A stretch of 64,000 nucleotides of DNA from Catellatospora sp. KI3 (GTDB lineage: Bacteria; Actinomycetota; Actinomycetes; Mycobacteriales; Micromonosporaceae), in the NCBI RefSeq assembly GCF_029948125.1, contig NZ_JASAMB010000024.1:1-64000 (forward strand). The letters are read 5' to 3'. A program made the translations under genes and the position numbers. This document shows, in pieces, positions 43,869-52,284 of the stretch (position 1 is the first letter of the stretch; every line of letters begins with the position of its first letter). The notes below the pieces were generated by a model that was not told the DNA's origin, ran no database searches, and was given only the letters and a program-made list of their open reading frames with translations.

Positions 43869-44542
43869 CCGAGTCGCTGCGCGTCGTCGTCGCCGACGAC
43901 CAGGCGCTGGTCCGCAGCGGCTTCGCGATGATCCTGACCGCGGCCGGGATCGACGTGGTCGGGGAGGCCGGTGACGGCGAGGCCGCCCTGGCTGCGGTGC
44001 GGCGGCTGCGCCCGGACGTCGTGCTGATGGACATCCGCATGCCGGGTATGGACGGCCTGGAGGCCACCCGCCGTCTCCTGGCGACCGGACCGACCACCAC
44101 CGCCGGAACGGCGACCCGCGTCATCATCCTGACCACGTTCGACCTCGACGAGTACGTCTACGCGGCGCTGCGCGCCGGGGCCAGCGGCTTCCTGCTCAAG
44201 GACGTGACCCCGGACCACCTGGTGCACGCGGTCCGGCTGGTCCAGGACGGCGACGCGCTGCTGGCGCCGTCCATCACCCGGCGGCTGGTCGACCGGTTCG
44301 CCTCGGGCTCCGGCGTACACGAGGACCACGGTGCGCTGCCGACCCTCACCGCCCGCGAACGGGAGGTGCTGGTGCTGCTGGCCCGGGGTCTGTCCAACGC
44401 CGAACTGGCCGCCGCCCTGCAACTGGGCGAAGCCACCGTCAAGACCCACGTGGCCCGCATCCTCGCCAAACTCCAACTCCGCGACCGCGTCCAAGCGGTC
44501 ATCTTCGCCTACGAAAGCGGCCTGATCACCCCCGGCTCGTAG
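43865..44542 (+). CDS. NarL/LuxR-family response regulator
   Basis: A 225-residue regulator. The receiver domain (residues 1-120) has the acidic pocket DDQ, the phospho-acceptor Asp in VVLMDIRMPG (about 54), the Thr in LTTFD and the Lys in LLKD. The C-terminal LuxR helix-turn-helix (LTAREREVLVLLARGLSNAELA, cited in part; KTHVARILAKLQL) binds DNA. Its ATG overlaps the kinase stop codon, so the two are translated together. The likely target is the divergent exporter operon, possibly through the inverted repeat at 42475-42536. Confidence 0.95.
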   Translation: MTESLRVVVADDQALVRSGFAMILTAAGIDVVGEAGDGEAALAAVRRLRPDVVLMDIRMPGMDGLEATRRLLATGPTTTAGTATRVIILTTFDLDEYVYAALRAGASGFLLKDVTPDHLVHAVRLVQDGDALLAPSITRRLVDRFASGSGVHEDHGALPTLTAREREVLVLLARGLSNAELAAALQLGEATVKTHVARILAKLQLRDRVQAVIFAYESGLITPGS

Positions 44543-44681
44543 CCGCACCCGCCGACGAGTGGCGGCGCAGGCGCGGGACTGCTCGCCCGATACTCGGGTG
44601 CGGCCGGCGGGTGATCATGCCTAGGCTCCAGGCGTAGCACTGACGGGGTGCGTGCTGACGACGGTGAGGCGCGGATCGGAG

Positions 44682-45407
44682 ATGGACACGACGATGGCCG
44701 GTCAACTGTTAGCGGTCTGCTTCGACGCACTGCGACCGCAGGACCAGGGGCGTTTCTGGGCGGAGCTGCTGGGGTGGGAGGCGGTCGACGACCCGACCGG
44801 CGAGGTGACGCTCCTGCCCCGTGACGACACCGGGTTCCGGATCCGCTTCGTGCCGACGCGGGAGCCGAAGGCTGGCCAGAACCGCATGCACTTCGACCTG
44901 ACCAGCACCTCCCTGGAGGACCAGCGGCAGACGGTGGAGAGGGCGCTTGCCCTCGGCGGCCGCCGCATCGACGTCGGGCAGGGCCCCGACGCCGCGCACG
45001 TGGTGCTGGCCGACCCCGAGGGCAACGAGCTGTGCGTCATCCAGCCGGGTAACAGGTTCCTCGCCGGCTGCGGCTTCGTCGGAGCCCTGGCCTGCGACGG
45101 TACGCAGGAGGTCGGCTACTTCTGGAGCGCCGCGTTAGGCTGGCCCCTGGTCTGGGACCAGGATCAGGAGACCGCGATCCGCTCGCCGCACGGCGGCCCG
45201 AAGCTCACCTGGGGCGGCCCGCCGCTGATGCCGCGTACCGGCCGCGACCGGGTGCGTTTCGACGTCGCCCCACCCGTAGGCGGCGGACTGCTGGCGGAGG
45301 TCGACCGGCTGGCCGCCCTCGGCGCGGCCCGCCTCGGCACCGGCCGGGCCGACGCGACGGCCATGACCGACCCCGACGGCAACGAGTTCCGCCTGCTGGC
45401 ACCCTGA
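44682..45407 (+). CDS. VOC-family (glyoxalase-like) protein with two domains
   Basis: A 241-residue soluble protein made of two glyoxalase-like vicinal-oxygen-chelate domains (about 5-125 and 130-240). Each ends with the motif DPEGNELCVI or DPDGNEFRLL, where the Glu is a potential metal ligand. The substrate is unknown; similar proteins include antibiotic-binding, dioxygenase-like and putative isomerase members. ATG 44682 is taken as start; ATG 44694 is also in frame, and the ribosome site (GGAG) suits the latter better. Confidence 0.82.
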   Translation: MDTTMAGQLLAVCFDALRPQDQGRFWAELLGWEAVDDPTGEVTLLPRDDTGFRIRFVPTREPKAGQNRMHFDLTSTSLEDQRQTVERALALGGRRIDVGQGPDAAHVVLADPEGNELCVIQPGNRFLAGCGFVGALACDGTQEVGYFWSAALGWPLVWDQDQETAIRSPHGGPKLTWGGPPLMPRTGRDRVRFDVAPPVGGGLLAEVDRLAALGAARLGTGRADATAMTDPDGNEFRLLAP

Positions 45408-45434
45408 CCGCAGGCCACGTGAGCGGTGCGCTCG

Positions 45435-45440
45435 TATCGT
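45435..45440 (+). promoter_or_regulatory. -10 element of a leaderless transcript
   Basis: TATCGT ends 6 bp before ATG 45447 and no ribosome site is present, so transcription probably starts at the A of the start codon. Confidence 0.45.
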
Positions 45441-45446
45441 GGTCGG

Positions 45447-46625
45447 ATGGACCATCGCGCCGCGATCATCCAGTACACGGCCCGATCGGGCGTCCTCGAT
45501 CTGGGTTGGGGCCATCCGCTGCCCGAGCTGCTGCCCACCGAGGCGTGGTCGGCGGCGAGCCGCAGCGCCCTGCGCGAACACGGCTGGCAGGCGCTGACCT
45601 ACGGCGCCGCGGCCGGACCGCGACCCTTCATCGAATGGCTCGCCGAGCACCTCGACTCCTACGACCACGCCGACACCCGACCGTCCGAGGTGTTCGTCAC
45701 CAACGGCGCCTCACACGGGCTCGCGCTGGCGACGCAGCTGCTCACCGAGCCGGGTGACGTCGTCCTGGTCGACTCGCCGACCTACCATCTCGCGCTGCCC
45801 ACCATCGCCGACCGGCGGGCCGACATCGTCGCGGTGCCTACGGACGAGCTGGGCGTGCATCCCGGCCGCACGGCGGAGCTGCACGAACGGCTCGTGCGCG
45901 GCGGTCGGCGCGTGCGCATGCTGTACCTCGTCCCGACGTTCGGGAACCCGACCGGCCGTTCCCTGCCGCATCAGCGCCGGCTGGAGCTGGTCGAACTGGC
46001 CCGGCGTACCGGTATCACGATCGTGGAGGACGACACCTACCGCGAGCTCGTCTACGACGGCGACGCGCCGCCGTCACTGTGGAGCCTGGCCGAGCGCGGG
46101 ACGGTGGTCCGCCTCGGCACGGTCGCCAAGTCCGTGGCGCCGGGGCTGCGGCTGGGCTGGATCACCGCCGAGGCCGGATTCGTACGCCGCCTGACCGGCC
46201 TCGGCTACGTCAACAGCGGCGGCGGGGTGAACCACACGACGGCCCTGACCATGGCCGTGTTCGGCGCCTCCGGCGCGTACCGCGGCCACGTGGCATCGGT
46301 GCGCCGCCGGTACGCCGCCCAGCGTGACGCCCTGCTCGGCGGCCTGCGCCGCGCGGCACCGGACCTGCGGTTCTCGACTCCGGCCGGCGGCTGGTTCCTC
46401 TGGGCCGAGCTGCCCGCGCCGCTCACGGCCGAATCGCTGGCACCGGCCGCCGAGGGGTACGGGGTGGCGTTCGTCGAAGGAGCCCACTTCTTCGTCGACG
46501 GCGCCGACGGCCGGTCCTTCATCCGGCTGGCCTTCTCGATGCTGCCGCCCGACGTGCTGGCGACCGCCGCCGACCGCCTCGGCCAGGCCATCGGCAGCCT
46601 GCGACCGGCCGGAGACGACATATGA
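45447..46625 (+). CDS. PLP-dependent aminotransferase class I/II
   Basis: A 392-residue fold-type I enzyme. The N-terminal region (LDLGWGHPLPELLP) resembles 2-aminoadipate-type and MocR-derived aminotransferases without the DNA-binding domain. PLP contacts are visible: NGASHGL, the Asn in PTFGNPTG, Asp in VEDDTYREL, the Schiff-base Lys in TVAKSVAPGLRLGW (about 228), and the carboxylate-binding Arg in RLAFSM near the end. It transfers an amino group from an amino acid to 2-oxoglutarate; the substrate is undefined. ATG 45447 is preferred to the GTG at 45426 because of the leaderless promoter. Confidence 0.9.
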   Translation: MDHRAAIIQYTARSGVLDLGWGHPLPELLPTEAWSAASRSALREHGWQALTYGAAAGPRPFIEWLAEHLDSYDHADTRPSEVFVTNGASHGLALATQLLTEPGDVVLVDSPTYHLALPTIADRRADIVAVPTDELGVHPGRTAELHERLVRGGRRVRMLYLVPTFGNPTGRSLPHQRRLELVELARRTGITIVEDDTYRELVYDGDAPPSLWSLAERGTVVRLGTVAKSVAPGLRLGWITAEAGFVRRLTGLGYVNSGGGVNHTTALTMAVFGASGAYRGHVASVRRRYAAQRDALLGGLRRAAPDLRFSTPAGGWFLWAELPAPLTAESLAPAAEGYGVAFVEGAHFFVDGADGRSFIRLAFSMLPPDVLATAADRLGQAIGSLRPAGDDI

Positions 46626-46727
46626 ACGCTCGTGCGGACACGCATCCGTCGCTGAGGTTTGGACGGCGCCCGGGTGGGCATCCGGCGGGAAGGCCGGATT
46701 CGACGTCGAACCGACCGAGGAGGCGAC

Positions 46728-46916
46728 ATGGACCAGGTGCCGACCGGGGTTTCGCTGCTCGACGACGGGTCGGATCCGTCGGCGGCCGAGGTGTCGCCGC
46801 ACGGCGGCCAGCCTCTCTGCGACGGATGCGGCCAGCCGTCACCCTGCACGACCGTGACGCACACGGTCCTGAGGGAGTTCGCGGCCGACTTCGCGAGGAG
46901 CTACTCCGGCCTCTGA
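46728..46916 (+). CDS. Small hypothetical protein with Cys-X2-Cys motif
   Basis: A 62-residue protein. ATG 46728 has GAGGAGG 4-5 nt upstream, one of the best ribosome sites here. The short sequence holds CDGCGQPSPC, three cysteines that could bind zinc, and a helical end (LREFAADFARSYSGL). No family is recognised. It could be a small regulator or a modified peptide; nothing nearby supports the latter. Confidence 0.6.
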   Translation: MDQVPTGVSLLDDGSDPSAAEVSPHGGQPLCDGCGQPSPCTTVTHTVLREFAADFARSYSGL

Positions 46917-46975
46917 ACACGAACGTGCGGCAGGCTGGTTGCTTGGTCCCCGCGCCGATTGGGTAGGGGCCGACC

Positions 46976-47545
46976 ATGACGATGTTCGACACGGTCGGCT
47001 ATCCGGAGCCGCCGACGGTTGGCGGCGAGGCCGAAACCCTGCTGGGCTCACTCGAACGCCAGCGGGCCACGTTCGCGTGGAAGTGCGCCGGGCTCGATGA
47101 GGATCGCCTGCGGGTGGGCGTGGGCGCCTCGGCGGTGACCCTCGGCGGGCTGCTGAAGCATCTGGCCTATCTGGAGGACCTGAACTTCACCCGCGGACTG
47201 GCCGCGGCGCCGCTGCCGTCGCCGTGGCGCGAAGTGGACTGGGCGTCCGAGCCGGGCTGGGACTGGCACTCCGCGGCCGCCGACTCCGCCGCGGACCTCT
47301 ACCGGCTCTGGGAGTCGTCGGTCGACCGGTCCCGGCGCGCGGTCGCCGACGTGCTGACGACCGTCGGCGTGGACTGCGTGTACCGGGCGCCGGACGGCAC
47401 GCTGCTGACCCTGCGCCGACTCGTCGTCGACATGATCGAGGAGTACGCCCGGCACACCGGCCATGCCGACCTGATCCGGGAGGCGATCGACGGCCGGGTG
47501 GGGGAGGATCCGCCGGGTCCCGCCTATCCGTTCGAGATCAGGTGA
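46976..47545 (+). CDS. DinB/DUF664 family protein
   Basis: A 189-residue four-helix-bundle protein of the DinB/mycothiol-dependent superfamily. The helical N-terminus (LERQRATFAWKCAGLDEDRL) is followed by the first metal-type His in LKHLAYLED and the C-terminal HTGHADLIREAIDG motif with two further histidines, giving the three-His site typical of the family. Many actinobacterial members act as thiol-S-transferases with mycothiol. The particular reaction is unknown. It converges on the RidA gene with only four bases between stops. Confidence 0.88.
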   Translation: MTMFDTVGYPEPPTVGGEAETLLGSLERQRATFAWKCAGLDEDRLRVGVGASAVTLGGLLKHLAYLEDLNFTRGLAAAPLPSPWREVDWASEPGWDWHSAAADSAADLYRLWESSVDRSRRAVADVLTTVGVDCVYRAPDGTLLTLRRLVVDMIEEYARHTGHADLIREAIDGRVGEDPPGPAYPFEIR

Positions 47546-47549
47546 TTCG

Positions 47550-47936
47550 TCAGGCCTGGCGCGGGATGTAGGCGATGGCTTCGATCTCGATCCGCAGGTC
47601 GGGATTGGCCAGCGATGCCAGCACGGTCGACCGGGCGGGCAGCGGCTCGTCGAAGTACTCGCGGTAGACCGCGTTGAACGGGGCGAACAGCGCGGCGTTC
47701 AACAGGAACGCGGTCACCTTGCACACGTCCTTGAGGTCGCCGCCAGCGGCGCGGCAGACCGCCCGGACGTTGTCGAGGACCATCCGCACCTCGGCGTCGA
47801 AGTCCCCGGTCACGGTGCTGCCGTCCGGGCGGACGGCGACCTGGCCGGAGATGAAGACGTAGTCGCCGGCGCGGGTCGCGTGGGACAGCGGCACCGGACC
47901 TGATGCGATCTCGTCGCTATGGATCTTCTCGATCAC
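47550..47936 (-). CDS. RidA-family enamine/imine deaminase
   Basis: A 128-residue protein of the YjgF/YER057c/UK114 family. The fold motifs are complete (GDYVFISGQVAVRPDG; QVRMVLDNVRAV-like RMVLDNVRAVCRAAGGDLKDV), and the catalytic Arg is present in LPARSTVLASL. RidA enzymes hydrolyse reactive 2-aminoacrylate-type intermediates released by PLP enzymes, which fits loosely with the aminotransferase upstream. The homotrimeric cytosolic form is expected. Confidence 0.93.
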   Translation of the reverse strand: MIEKIHSDEIASGPVPLSHATRAGDYVFISGQVAVRPDGSTVTGDFDAEVRMVLDNVRAVCRAAGGDLKDVCKVTAFLLNAALFAPFNAVYREYFDEPLPARSTVLASLANPDLRIEIEAIAYIPRQA

Positions 47937-48286
47937 GGCGCCAACCTAGCACGGCCGCCCTTCGGTCGCCGATCGAGCGACCGCAATGTGAAACACCGGC
48001 GAAACGCGGCGGTCATTGAAGATCGATTGGATTGCGGCAGCGGACTAACGTGAGTGCGGTTCGAATGGGCCGGGCCGCAGCCGCGGAAGCGATTCATGAT
48101 TTGCCCGCCTTTCGGGCGACAAGCGGTAAATCCACGACGCGTCAGGACTGGAAATTGTGCTCTGCGTCACTCCCATTGATAGAGTGCCGCCACCACCGTC
48201 GGCGGACCTTCCGGATCAATGGGAATGCCTCGCAGGATGATCGACCGAACGGGAGCAGGGTGTCCGCGACAGGGAAGGTAAGCTCG
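47937..48286 (+). other. Intergenic region, lower GC
   Basis: About 350 bp without a convincing gene. Base composition is noticeably less GC-rich than the flanks. The methyltransferase frame stays open back to 48032, but the residues there lack codon bias and have no ribosome site. I see no clear promoter or hairpin; it probably holds the promoter of the methyltransferase pair. Confidence 0.5.
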
Positions 48287-49093
48287 ATGACCGGTGCGCT
48301 GGCCGTCAACAACGCCGAGTACCAGTGGGACCTGTTCGACTCGGAGTCGTATCAGCAGAGCAACTACGCCACCCTGCACGAACTCGATCAGATCATGATT
48401 CCGCTCCTCGCGCAGTTCTTCGACAAGCGGGAGCTGCCCGAGCACGCGCGGGCGATCGACGTCGGCCCCGGTGCCAACCTCTACCCGGCGATGGCGATGC
48501 TTCCGTTCGCCGAGACCATCACTCTGTGGGAGTACTCCTCGGCCAACGTCGACTGGCTGCGGCAGGAGATCAGCGGTTACCGTCCATCCTGGGACGACTT
48601 CTGGCAGGCGCTGGTGCGCAGCTGCGACCGATACCGCGACATCCGGCCGGCCGAACTCCTTCCCCGGGTCGTCGAGATCGAGAAAGGCAGCATCTTCGAC
48701 CTCGAAGAAGGCAGGTGGGACCTCGGCACCATGTTCTTCGTCGCGGAGTCCATCACCGGGATGCTGGAGGAGTGCGCGGCGGCGACGGTGAAGTTCGTGC
48801 GCTCGCTCAGGCCGGGTGCGCCGTTCGTGGCCACCTTCATGGAGGGATCCCGCGGCTACGTGGTCGGCGACCAGACGTTTCCCGCGGTCGAGGTCACCGC
48901 CCAGGATGTGCTCGGCATCCTCCGCGGCGTGGCCAGTGACGTGACCCTGTATCCGGTCCAGTCGCCGCAGCTCTTCCGCCATGGCTACGACGGGATGATG
49001 CTGGTCACGGGTGTTCGCAGCGGCACTGCAGATCAACGGGTCCGGCACGGATCCGGTTCGGGCACCAATCAGCGGAAGGAATGGTCGGCGTGA
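48287..49093 (+). CDS. SCO2525-like SAM-dependent methyltransferase
   Basis: A 268-residue soluble enzyme. ATG 48287 has AAGG about 9 nt upstream and begins where similarity-like conservation starts (NNAEYQWDLFDSESYQQSNY). Motif I is AIDVGPGANLYPAM (about 58-71), followed by ITLWEYSSANVDWL and a GTMFFVAESITG segment, close to the NNMT/PNMT/TEMT-like class. It strongly resembles the protein I know as the SCO2525 family, found beside the SCO2521-SCO2524 group in streptomycetes. Its stop overlaps the next methyltransferase start. The substrate is unknown. Confidence 0.8.
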   Translation: MTGALAVNNAEYQWDLFDSESYQQSNYATLHELDQIMIPLLAQFFDKRELPEHARAIDVGPGANLYPAMAMLPFAETITLWEYSSANVDWLRQEISGYRPSWDDFWQALVRSCDRYRDIRPAELLPRVVEIEKGSIFDLEEGRWDLGTMFFVAESITGMLEECAAATVKFVRSLRPGAPFVATFMEGSRGYVVGDQTFPAVEVTAQDVLGILRGVASDVTLYPVQSPQLFRHGYDGMMLVTGVRSGTADQRVRHGSGSGTNQRKEWSA

Positions 49094-49959
49094 CCGACAG
49101 CACGGCGGGCGCGAACCTGGCGCCCAGGGCGGCCAGCGACAAGGCGTTCACCACCTACGACATCCAGGCATGCCTGTACGACGCCCGCCGAGTCCAGTAC
49201 CTGCAGGAAGCCATCAGCAGGACCGTCAAACCGGGTGATGTCGCGGTGGACGCGGGCAGCGGCACCGGCCTGCTCGGGTTGTTCGCCGCCCAGGCGGGCG
49301 CCGAGCGGGTTTACTGCCTGGAGTTCAATCCCGATTTCATCCCCGTCATCGAGGAGAACGCCCGCCGCAACGGTTTGGCCGACCGGATCATCGCGGTGCA
49401 CGCCGACGCGACCAGCCACGATCTTCCCGAGCAGGTCGACGTCGTCATCAGCGAGGTGATCAGTGCGGGCTTCTTCTACGAGCCGCAGTTGCAGATCACC
49501 AACAACCTCCGCCGCTTCCTCAAGCCGGGCGGCGCCATGATTCCGATGGGCATGCAGAACCACGTCGAGCTCATGTATGCCCAGGAGGACGTCTACGGTC
49601 TGAAGATGAACTTCGACACGAGGTTCATCGAACTCGACGACGACCGTGCGCTGACCGACAGTCCGCAATACCTCGACAACCGGTTCGGTGACTGGACGGA
49701 TCCGGCGATTCGCGGACGGGCCCGGCTCACCGCGATCGGCTCCGGTCGCGCGAATGCCATTCGGATCGCGTACCGAATCGATTTCGCCGAGGGCGTCTCC
49801 GGGGACAAGCCGACCGACTTCCTGCTGAACCCGCAGATCATCTTTCTGGAGAATTCGTTCGACGTGGCGGCGGGAGATCAATTCGACGTCAGCCTGGAAT
49901 ACATCGCGAGCAGCAACCCGCTGCAGGCGGCCATCGCGATCACTCCGGTAACGGTCTGA
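49090..49959 (+). CDS. Protein arginine methyltransferase-like enzyme
   Basis: A 289-residue methyltransferase. GTG 49090 overlaps the previous stop (GTGA) and has AAGGA 9 nt upstream; ATG 49081 is a weaker choice. Motif I VDAGSGTGLLGLFAAQAGAE (about 47-66) and post-I VYCLEFN match PRMTs. The segment SEVISAGFFYE has two Glu residues nine apart, exactly like the PRMT double-E loop that clamps the arginine guanidinium. A beta-barrel-like C-terminal half follows (about 165-289). Bacterial PRMT-like proteins are uncommon. It is coupled to the SCO2525-like enzyme, so they may act on one target. Confidence 0.75.
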   Translation: MTDSTAGANLAPRAASDKAFTTYDIQACLYDARRVQYLQEAISRTVKPGDVAVDAGSGTGLLGLFAAQAGAERVYCLEFNPDFIPVIEENARRNGLADRIIAVHADATSHDLPEQVDVVISEVISAGFFYEPQLQITNNLRRFLKPGGAMIPMGMQNHVELMYAQEDVYGLKMNFDTRFIELDDDRALTDSPQYLDNRFGDWTDPAIRGRARLTAIGSGRANAIRIAYRIDFAEGVSGDKPTDFLLNPQIIFLENSFDVAAGDQFDVSLEYIASSNPLQAAIAITPVTV

Positions 49960-50003
49960 ACTTCTGGCACTCGCGGAATACGCCGATCAGCTGCTCTGAC
50001 GGG

Positions 50004-50040
50004 CGCTCGCGGTACGGACTGGTGTCCCGTCCCGCGAGCG
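50004..50040. terminator. Bidirectional hairpin terminator
   Basis: A 9-bp perfect stem CGCTCGCGG/CCGCGAGCG (50004-50012 with 50032-50040) between the convergent PRMT-like and oxidase genes. Confidence 0.7.
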
Positions 50041-50065
50041 GAGCAACGTGGCCGACGGGGAGGGT

Positions 50066-51055
50066 TCAACCCTCGACGCGGGACCGGTCGAGCGCGCCGC
50101 GGACCAGCCGGGCCGCTTCGAGCGCGCAGCCCCACGACACGGTCAGGCCGGAGCCGCCATGGCCGTAGTTGTGGACGATCGCCTGCCCGTCGACGTCGAC
50201 GCGCTCGACCCTGATCCGCGGCCGTACGGGCCGCATACCGGTGCGGACCTCCACGATCTGGGCGGTGGCCAGCTGCGGTTCGATCTGCGCGCAGCGGCTC
50301 TTGATCTGCTCGGCGACGGCATCGCGGTCCAGGCTGGTCCCTTCGGCGACGGCGCAGCCGCCCAGCACGACCAGGTCGCCGTGGGGCAGGATGTAGGTCA
50401 GGTCGCCGTGTTCGGCGTCGTCCTGGAAGAAGCGCACCACCGGCGGATCCGGGTTCTTCACCACCACCAGTTGGCCGAGCACGCCCTGCAGGCTGAGGTC
50501 GGGCACGAGCTCCCGCGCACCTATGCCCGCACAGTTGACGACGACCTGGCAGAGGCCGCCGACCTCGGCGAACGACTCGATCCGCTGCTGCTCCAGGGTC
50601 GCCCCGGCGGCGAGCAGCCGGTCCTGCAGGTAGGCGAGGTAGGTGGGCATGTCGACCAGCGGCACTTCGTAGTGCCAGCCGCTGCGGAACCGGTCCGGCA
50701 GCTCGTCCGGCCGGCACAGGCGGAAGCCGGGCATGGCCGCGGCCCAGTCGGGCGGTTCGACGCCGGCGGCTTCGGCGGCGTCGATACCCGGCACGATGCG
50801 GATGCCGCGGCCGTCGGCTGCGGTGGCGAGCTTCTCGAGGATCTCGCGGGTCACGCGGCTCCACTCGAAAGCTCGCGCGTCGGCCAGCATGTACGGTCCC
50901 CAGCTGGCACCGGCGGCGAAGGAGGTCCGGTCGCTGAGCGCCTGGTGGGTCAGGACGCGCACGGACAGTCCGGCCTCCGCCAGGCACACTCCGGTGGTAA
51001 GTCCGGACACGCCTGCGCCGACGATGATCACGTCGGCCTTCACGGGAATCACCAT
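50066..51055 (-). CDS. D-amino-acid-oxidase-family FAD enzyme
   Basis: A 329-residue flavoprotein. The N-terminal dinucleotide-binding motif is VIIVGAGVSGLTTGVCLAEAG (cited in part, about residues 9-29), and the C-terminal signature HNYGHGGSGLTVSWG is characteristic of D-amino-acid oxidases. It would oxidise a D-amino acid or related amine to the imino acid with release of hydrogen peroxide. The family Arg that holds the substrate carboxylate is plausibly in TGMRPVRPRIR. The start region faces the SCO2521-like gene, with a palindrome 12 bp upstream of the start codon. Confidence 0.88.
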   Translation of the reverse strand: MVIPVKADVIIVGAGVSGLTTGVCLAEAGLSVRVLTHQALSDRTSFAAGASWGPYMLADARAFEWSRVTREILEKLATAADGRGIRIVPGIDAAEAAGVEPPDWAAAMPGFRLCRPDELPDRFRSGWHYEVPLVDMPTYLAYLQDRLLAAGATLEQQRIESFAEVGGLCQVVVNCAGIGARELVPDLSLQGVLGQLVVVKNPDPPVVRFFQDDAEHGDLTYILPHGDLVVLGGCAVAEGTSLDRDAVAEQIKSRCAQIEPQLATAQIVEVRTGMRPVRPRIRVERVDVDGQAIVHNYGHGGSGLTVSWGCALEAARLVRGALDRSRVEG

Positions 51056-51067
51056 TCGATTACATTA

Positions 51068-51083
51068 ACGTGTGTCTACACGT
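51068..51083. promoter_or_regulatory. Palindrome in divergent promoter region
   Basis: ACGTGTGTCTACACGT is a perfect 6-bp inverted repeat with a 4-nt centre, midway in the 50-bp gap between the oxidase and SCO2521-like start codons. Its TGT-ACA form resembles GntR-type operators. It could control both genes. Confidence 0.5.
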
Positions 51084-51105
51084 CGGGAGGAGTCACTTCG
51101 TCGCC

Positions 51106-52206
51106 ATGAGTGACGAAGCGATTGTGCGGCAACACGTTCGGGCGGGCCGAATCGTCACGCATGCCGCCGTCCGGATGCGAAGTTCCATCGGAAGCGTGAC
51201 CTTGTGGGCGGGGCCGGACACGGGCATTGCATCGACATACCACCATGGGGTGCAATTGAAGGCGGCCGAAGGCATACGGGGGTGCGGAGTGGCCGAACAT
51301 CTGGTGACGCTGGGGGAGGTCCACACCGCCCTGCTCCGCAACTCCGTCGCCGTCTCCGCCACCGATACCGAGGCGCTGCTCGACCTGGTGCAGGGACGGC
51401 GCGTGCGCCGGGCGGAACGTCCGATCGCACACGCCCAGTCGCCTGAGCGCCATATCGGCGTCGACTGCCCGCTGGCCGCCTCGGGACCGCGGGTGCGCGG
51501 CGTCGGCACCGTCTGCACCCGGGCCACGATCACCGGCGGCCACGTAGCGCAGGCTTCGGCCTACGCCCGGGTCGTCCGCGGCGAGGCGGGGCGCCGCCTG
51601 CCCTGGTCGCACTACCTGGCGGCGCCGGGCACGATCGAGACGGTCGGCCGGGCCGACGCCGCCAGGATCACCGACGGGGTGCTGCGCGGTGAGCCCGGCG
51701 AGGCGCTCAACCTCGACGCGATCGGCAACCGCACCCTCGACCAGGTGCAGCTCGGCGACCGCCTCGACCGCCGTCCCGCGTTCCGCACCGCCGGCACCCG
51801 CCTGCGCTGGGCAGCCGGTCCCGCGGGCGGCACCACCGGGCTCAGCTTCAGCCTCGACGATCCGACCACCCGCACCCTCCGGCTGCCCCGCTCCGACGCC
51901 GACGACCGCACCACCGCGGAGTTCTGCGAAGACCTGGCCCTGCACGACTGGCTGCTCACCACCCTGCTCACCATGGTGGAGAGCCGCCCGGCCGGCTCGG
52001 CCCGCGCGGACACGGTCGCCCGGATTCGCCCGGCGATCGACTTCCTGCTCCACCTGTGGATGCCCGGGGCCCGCACCGACCCGGCCCTGCAGGGCCTGTG
52101 GCGCGACGTCGAGCACCGTCCCGGATTCACCCGCCAGTGGCGCGTCAACGTCGACCGCATCCGCGACCAGTTGGCACTGGCCACCATCGAACGCCTGGGC
52201 CGCTGA
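51106..52206 (+). CDS. SCO2521 family protein
   Basis: A 366-residue soluble protein of the uncharacterised actinobacterial SCO2521 family. Recognisable stretches are LGEVHTALLRNSVAV, RRAERPIAHAQSPERHIGVDCPL and GTVCTRATITGGHVAQASAYARV. It has no signal peptide and no catalytic motif I can name. ATG 51106 is the only start near the domain, but the GGAGGAG site lies 14 nt away, which is long. It converges on the SCO2522-SCO2524-like operon, whose families travel with it, so it presumably acts with them. Confidence 0.8.
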   Translation: MSDEAIVRQHVRAGRIVTHAAVRMRSSIGSVTLWAGPDTGIASTYHHGVQLKAAEGIRGCGVAEHLVTLGEVHTALLRNSVAVSATDTEALLDLVQGRRVRRAERPIAHAQSPERHIGVDCPLAASGPRVRGVGTVCTRATITGGHVAQASAYARVVRGEAGRRLPWSHYLAAPGTIETVGRADAARITDGVLRGEPGEALNLDAIGNRTLDQVQLGDRLDRRPAFRTAGTRLRWAAGPAGGTTGLSFSLDDPTTRTLRLPRSDADDRTTAEFCEDLALHDWLLTTLLTMVESRPAGSARADTVARIRPAIDFLLHLWMPGARTDPALQGLWRDVEHRPGFTRQWRVNVDRIRDQLALATIERLGR

Positions 52207-52284
52207 ACCAGGCCCGCCCGCCGCCGCGACCGCGCTGCGGCCGCCGGGCCGGGTCGTCCCGCCTCGGCCGGGCGACCACAGGCC

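Noticed and set aside
48032-48286. N-terminal extension of the SCO2525-like methyltransferase
   Set aside because: It lacks codon bias and ribosome site; family resemblance begins at the ATG 48287.
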